This document shows positions 5,192 to 6,106 of a DNA stretch of 6,106 nt, in pieces (the first letter of the stretch is position 1; the number at the start of each line of letters is the position of its first letter). Under the pieces are notes generated by a model. That model was not told where the DNA came from. It saw only the letters and a list, made by a program, of their open reading frames with translations, and did no database searches. The stretch is taken from positions 1 to 6,106 of the forward strand of contig JAIFNF010000035.1 of NCBI GenBank assembly GCA_020047885.1, given 5' to 3'. Origin of the DNA: Gammaproteobacteria bacterium (lineage in GTDB: Bacteria; Pseudomonadota; Gammaproteobacteria; Competibacterales; Competibacteraceae). The translations under genes were made by a program, and so were the position numbers.

Positions 5192-5992
5192 ATGTCAAGC
5201 CCACTGCGTCCCTACTACCCGATTATCAGCATTCTCTGCTTGGCCGAATTCATGGCTACAGTGGATTCATCCATCATTTTGATCGCTCTGCCCACCATTG
5301 CCGAATACTTCAATGTAACGACTTCCGAAGCCGCCACCGTTGAATTGTGCTATCTATTATTCCTCTCCAGCACCTTGATGATCTTCGGCAAAATCACCGA
5401 TAAAATCGGTCCACGTCGCGCATTTATCTTGGGGCAGATGATATTTTTGGTCGGTTCAATAGGCTGTGGCATCGCCCCCCATATCGTACTGCTTATCGCT
5501 GCCCGTTGTATTCAGGGCATCGGCGCAGCCATGTTAATGGTCACGGCCTACGCCGTAGTCATGCAGTTTGTGCCCTTGGCTATCCGGGGACGGACGTTGA
5601 GTATGCTCCTGGTCGCTGCGGCTTTAGGTCTGATGCTCGGCGCACCGCTAGGCGGATTATTGACCGGCTATTTGTCCTGGCGGTGGCTTTTTTTCATCAA
5701 TATTCCCCTGGGTCTGTTCGCTCTATTTTTTGCGTATCGGACTTTTTCTAACAAAGACGATCCGCTACTGTCCCAATTTTTCCACGAACCCTTCAATTTC
5801 TGGAATGCGCTACTCAGTTTTACCAGTGTTTCACTGTTTTTTTATAGTTTGGGAGCGATCCATGAAATCGGCTGGCTATCACTACCTGTTTTAGGCAGTT
5901 TGCTGATTTCATTTTTATTAGCTGCAATACTGATTTACCGGGAAATTCATTATCCAGATCCGTTTCTGGATATGGATTTTCTTCAAAAATAG
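5192..5992 (+). CDS. Truncated MFS drug:H+ antiporter, DHA2/EmrB-type
   Basis: This is the N-terminal half of a 14-segment multidrug efflux transporter. From the ATG at 5192 it has 266 residues where DHA2 members usually have about 460-530. Visible motifs: the D1-like AT-V-D25-SSIILIALPTI in the first membrane helix, motif A G66-KITDKIGPRR between helices 2 and 3, the helix-4 segment AARCIQGIGAA, and the antiporter motif C LGLMLGAPLGG (145-155) in helix 5, followed by WRWLFFINIPLG. About eight membrane helices are present, then the family-typical PFLDMDFL, where the reading frame stops at TAG 5990-5992 just after an A5 run. The neighbouring frames stay open only to 6031-6045 and show no convincing continuation. 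The gene is therefore probably broken by rearrangement or insertion rather than by a simple one-base slip. In-frame TTG 5141 lies upstream, but its extension is unlike the family. Base composition becomes more AT-rich along the gene than in lrgAB. The remaining half is unlikely to function alone. Confidence 0.75.
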   Translation: MSSPLRPYYPIISILCLAEFMATVDSSIILIALPTIAEYFNVTTSEAATVELCYLLFLSSTLMIFGKITDKIGPRRAFILGQMIFLVGSIGCGIAPHIVLLIAARCIQGIGAAMLMVTAYAVVMQFVPLAIRGRTLSMLLVAAALGLMLGAPLGGLLTGYLSWRWLFFINIPLGLFALFFAYRTFSNKDDPLLSQFFHEPFNFWNALLSFTSVSLFFYSLGAIHEIGWLSLPVLGSLLISFLLAAILIYREIHYPDPFLDMDFLQK

Positions 5993-6106
5993 TCGCCATG
6001 TTTTCACCTTACCCGTTAGAGTTGTTCATCAATAAAATCACCTAACTTATTGAACTAAAAATGAGTTTTTGAGGTTCCAGAGGCCGGCAGCGGCAAAAAT
6101 AAAGTC
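5993..6106. other. AT-rich tail with no recognisable gene
   Basis: After the premature stop the sequence is AT-rich to about 6070, with stops in all forward frames. It contains a small AAAAA-TGAG-TTTTT dyad (6057-6070) and turns GC-rich again near 6080-6095. It may be the edge of an inserted element or a rearrangement junction; I see no terminal inverted repeat that proves this. Confidence 0.35.

Noticed and set aside
5134..5343. 69-codon ORF starting MRIALSLALPP before the MFS gene
   Set aside because: The first residues look like a signal peptide, but the rest is an out-of-frame reading of the MFS N-terminus.
5990..6045. Frameshift continuation of the MFS transporter after the A5 run
   Set aside because: Both alternative frames end within about 15-19 codons, and neither shows membrane-helix character or family motifs.

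Overview
The window looks like chromosomal DNA of a GC-rich gammaproteobacterium. The evidence is that the first transporter is close to enterobacterial YdiK in motifs and length, and that the other proteins (an HemY-type flavoprotein, an LrgA/LrgB pair and an EmrB-type MFS transporter) are common in that class. A cytosolic Ala/Pro/Lys-rich protein ending in a starch/glycogen-binding-like domain would suit a storage-polymer accumulator, but I cannot name the genus from sequence alone. I saw no rRNA, tRNA or CRISPR array, and no complete mobile element.

Layout: bases 1-115 hold two hairpins of the kind found at the 3' end of an upstream gene or IS200/IS605-type element. A YdiK-like AI-2E/PerM family permease follows (173-1270, +). 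It is preceded by a well-placed ribosome binding site that appears to serve a 14-codon leader ORF overlapping the permease start as ATGA. Two terminator-like hairpins (1301-1323 and 1334-1393) separate it from a protoporphyrinogen-oxidase-like flavoprotein (1417-2646, +). Converging on that gene is a minus-strand gene (3423 down to 2687) for a repeat-rich protein with a C-terminal carbohydrate-binding-like domain. Its frame is broken by a 5-bp tandem duplication inside its repeat array.

A gene-poor stretch of about 620 bases (3424-4041) separates this gene from the rightward genes. It carries a 116-bp nested inverted-repeat structure, a perfect 14-bp palindrome, and a promoter plus Shine-Dalgarno combination leading only into a 14-15 codon ORF. 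Next is the overlapping pair lrgA-lrgB (4042-5125), a two-component membrane system of the CidAB/LrgAB/YohJK type. Last is an MFS transporter (5192-5992) that stops after about 8 of the expected 14 membrane segments, followed by AT-rich DNA with no recognisable gene.

The genes do not form one pathway. The only clear operon is lrgAB; the MFS gene, 66 bases downstream with no visible terminator, may be read with it. The points most worth checking are the frameshifted carbohydrate-binding-like protein, the structured element at 3543-3658, and the leader ORF plus C8 tract at the start of ydiK.
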